The notes under the pieces: generated by a model | Database searches by the model: none | What the model was told of the DNA's origin: nothing | The model's input: only the letters and a program-made list of their open reading frames with translations | Part shown: positions 4,425 through 6,361 of the stretch, one piece after another | Layout of the letters: every line of letters begins with the position of its first letter | Numbering within the stretch: position 1 is the first letter of the stretch | Translations under genes and position numbers: made by a program | Assembly (NCBI GenBank): GCA_016712505.1 | Contig: JADJQY010000026.1 | Coordinates: forward strand, 1-6,361 | Source: Candidatus Eiseniibacteriota bacterium | Lineage (GTDB): Bacteria; Eisenbacteria; RBG-16-71-46; CAIMUX01 | DNA length: 6,361 bases | Reading direction: 5' to 3'

Positions 4425-6361
4425 TGCCTCGTAACACCAGAGAACGGCTGGACCAGGCTACGCGCCCGCTTGACGGAAGATCTCCAGCATGCGGGAGCAG
4501 TGCTCCCCGCTCGCCTAAAGCTCGCTCTCGGCGGCCTCAGAACTCTTAAATCCCTGACTGTCGCAGCTTATGAACGCCAGGGCGGAGCCGTCGGACTTGA
4601 AGCCGCTTTCGTTCACCAACGCCTTATCGAAGCCGCTCAACATTCAGGCTTGGCAGTAGAGAAGTTGCGTTGCCTTCTCATGGCGCTCATCGACCGCCAA
4701 AGCTCGCGCAGCAGCGGCAGCCTGATGAAGACGACACCGAAGCCAAGCGCCACCCTGATGAAGATGATCGGAGCCCACCAGGAGGCATTCGACCGCGCGG
4801 TGACGGATCTGTGCGACCAGAAGAAGACCGTGCTGCGCCGCCAAGTACTTCCCGATACAGGTGAAGAACAGCTCGTCCTGGACCACGATTACTTGTGCGC
4901 TGCAGTCGTCGAAGAAGACCGGCGTGCAAACCGCTGGCAGCGCGAGCAGAAGAAGCTCACGAGGAATTCCTGCGGGCCCGCACGCGCGGAGGGTGGCAAC
5001 AAGTGGCGAGCACTGGTGACACCAAGCGCCCAACTCCGCTTCCTGTGGCATCGCCTACGCGGCAAGCTCCGATTCGGAACACACCGGACCTTTGCCGCCC
5101 TGAGCGCTTTGCGGTGGATCCCGACCTGCGTCCTCCTGCTTGGAATTACCGCGGGAACTTGGGAGGCACGCGCCTGGCTTGGACTGATGCGCAACGAGGA
5201 GAGCGCGAGACTACTTCTCGCCAGGATCGGTAATGATAAGGACACCCTCTCATCAGCGGAGATCTCCGCACTTTATGAATTGGCCCAAGCCGACGAGGAC
5301 GTTCGAATCTCGTTTCTGAGACAAGCGCTCCTCGAGGGCAATACGATCAAGCTCGTTCGACGTATGGACTGGATCGCCCATGCGGTGGTAGGCCTGAGCA
5401 ATCGGATGAGGAATCGCGTTTTCCGAGAAGTTTGGATAGAGACCGCGAGATTGCCAGCGGTGGCAGAATGCAAGTCGCTGGAGGTCTCGATTGCATGGAT
5501 CCATCTAGGCCAAGCACTCTCCCTACTTGATCACGTGTCATCCGAGGAGACAGAACTCGTCTTCCGCGGCATCGTCGGCGGCATGGAGAAGGTAAGCGAC
5601 GCCAATACGCTGCGCATGCTCGCGAGAAGCTTCCAAGCTCCTCCCCGGAAGGCCCAATCCTGAACACTCCAAGAGAGCGCTCGATTCTGTTGCCTCTGCG
5701 ATCCTGCATGCGACTAGCACTGACGACATGGACGCGCTAGCTGACACCCTCGACTCCTTCCAGGTCAGTTGGAGCCTGGACATTCCCTCCGGACGCTCGA
5801 ACATATAGTCACCCTGATTGAGAGCTCATCAAACAGTGGAACACAGCATCTACTCGCCAAGAGCCTTAAATCGCTGACTAGACAAGCAAAACAAGAAGAT
5901 GCCCAGAAGGCGATCGAACGACTCTTCTCTGCCATCAGAAGAGCGAAAGACCCTTATACGATCAACTCGCTGACGATGGGCCTAAGCTCCTTTCCCGGAC
6001 TACTGAAGCCCGAACAGATCGAGGAGGCGCTCAAGAGCCAGGTTCACGCCATCGAAGAGGAAAGCTACCTGCCGGTGTGGTTTGCGGAGGGACTCAAGTC
6101 GATCACAGGGCAACCGAGACCCGAGCAATGCCACGAGGCGTGCGAACGCATTGTCGCCGCCATCGAGAGGCGACCCACCCTGATAAGCTGCGGATTCTCG
6201 CGATGTGCCTCCAGTCAGTCCCGGGACAACCGAGACCCGAACAGTCCGCGAGGGCTTTCGAGCGCTTTATCGCCGCCATCGAGCGCTCGCCCCACGCCGA
6301 GACAATGCTCGTGCTCGCGAGAGGGTTGCAGTTCGTCCCCGGGAAACTGGAGCCCAAGCAG
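4425..6361 (+). pseudogene. STAND-type NTPase, C-terminal fragment with helical repeats (multiple frameshifts, runs off window)
   Basis: This is the right half of the gene that begins at 3-560. It resumes at about VTPENGWTRLRARLTEDL (near 4431) in the frame ending at 5663. LPARLKLALGGL and LTVAAYERQGG...GLEAAFVHQRL are typical of the region after the NTPase in nSTAND-like proteins. A winged-helix-like part follows, with VLRRQVLPDTGEEQLVLDHDYLC (about 4833-4898) and then RRANRW. A hydrophobic segment (WIPTCVLLLGITAGTW, about 5116-5163) is preceded by many Arg/Lys residues. Helical repeats then run to the window end. The frame breaks three times: near 5640 (one extra C), near 5765-5770 (one base lost) and near 6171-6176 (one base lost). 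Correcting these gives continuous repeat protein to 6361. Another pair of compensating shifts may lie at 4945-5000. Walker B and the following ATPase motifs are absent. As it stands the gene cannot make the full protein. Confidence 0.72.
5537..6361 (+). repeat. Tandem ~38-residue helical protein repeats
   Basis: After frame correction the protein shows about seven tandem units. Each has a PG..(K/R)PEQ-like turn, a helix with an A-x-x-x-(I/F)-x-x-AIE pattern, a short polar link and a second helix of the L-x-x-LA-x-x-L type. The clearest copies are TGQPRPEQ...IVAAIE, PGQPRPEQ...FIAAIE and PGLLKPEQ...VHAIEE, followed by PGKLEPKQ at the edge. They resemble the degenerate helical repeats I recall in planctomycete STAND and kinase proteins (LAEGLA..GRLEPKEA type), which suggests a superhelical binding surface. 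The array continues beyond the window. Confidence 0.65.

Noticed and set aside
4204..4434. Small 76-codon plus-strand frame after the ATPase gene
   Set aside because: No ribosome site, no recognisable motif, and it would cross the presumed element boundary and stop in host sequence.
1..6361. tRNA, rRNA, riboswitch or CRISPR array
   Set aside because: None recognised by eye: no regular repeat-spacer pattern, no cloverleaf with a conserved TPsiC arm and no rRNA-like blocks.

Overview
The window is GC-rich bacterial DNA of accessory character. It holds a three-gene transposition module inserted into a large STAND-type NTPase gene, which is now in two broken pieces. No taxonomic marker is present. 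The GC-rich codon use, the DUF6431 / DDE integrase / ExeA-type ATPase cassette and the large STAND protein with helical repeats would fit a large-genome bacterium such as a myxobacterium (Polyangiales/Sandaracinus-like) or a planctomycete. That is inference from recalled family distributions.

Layout. From 3 to about 560 lies the N-terminal part of the STAND gene: a membrane segment, then a P-loop with Walker A motif GESGCGKT, with one frameshift near 220. From about 561 to 925 the sequence is dominated by G runs (and some C runs) of 6-11 bases and looks like damaged or artefactual sequence. From 926 to 1178 there is no convincing gene. From 1179 to 4119 sit three clean, co-directional genes: a DUF6431-type zinc-ribbon protein (213 aa), a DD35E rve-type transposase (457 aa) and an ExeA/TniB-like AAA ATPase (271 aa). 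The last two overlap by 16 bp, with a near-perfect Shine-Dalgarno inside the transposase end. From 4120 to about 4421 is the presumed non-coding right end of the element. From about 4425 to the window end the STAND gene resumes with the tail of its NTPase/winged-helix region, a second hydrophobic segment and a tandem array of ~38-residue helical repeats. It carries three more single-base frameshifts and runs off the window.

How the genes work together. The DDE transposase would cut and join DNA. The ATPase would act as target selector and activator, as MuB, TnsC, TniB and IstB do. The zinc-ribbon protein probably assists DNA recognition, but its role is not established. The element's genes have no frameshift, whereas the flanking host gene has at least four. 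This fits decay of a host gene after insertion, although sequence error around the G-rich block could also contribute. The conserved middle of the NTPase (Walker B onward) cannot be found on either side, so material was lost or is hidden in the G-rich block.
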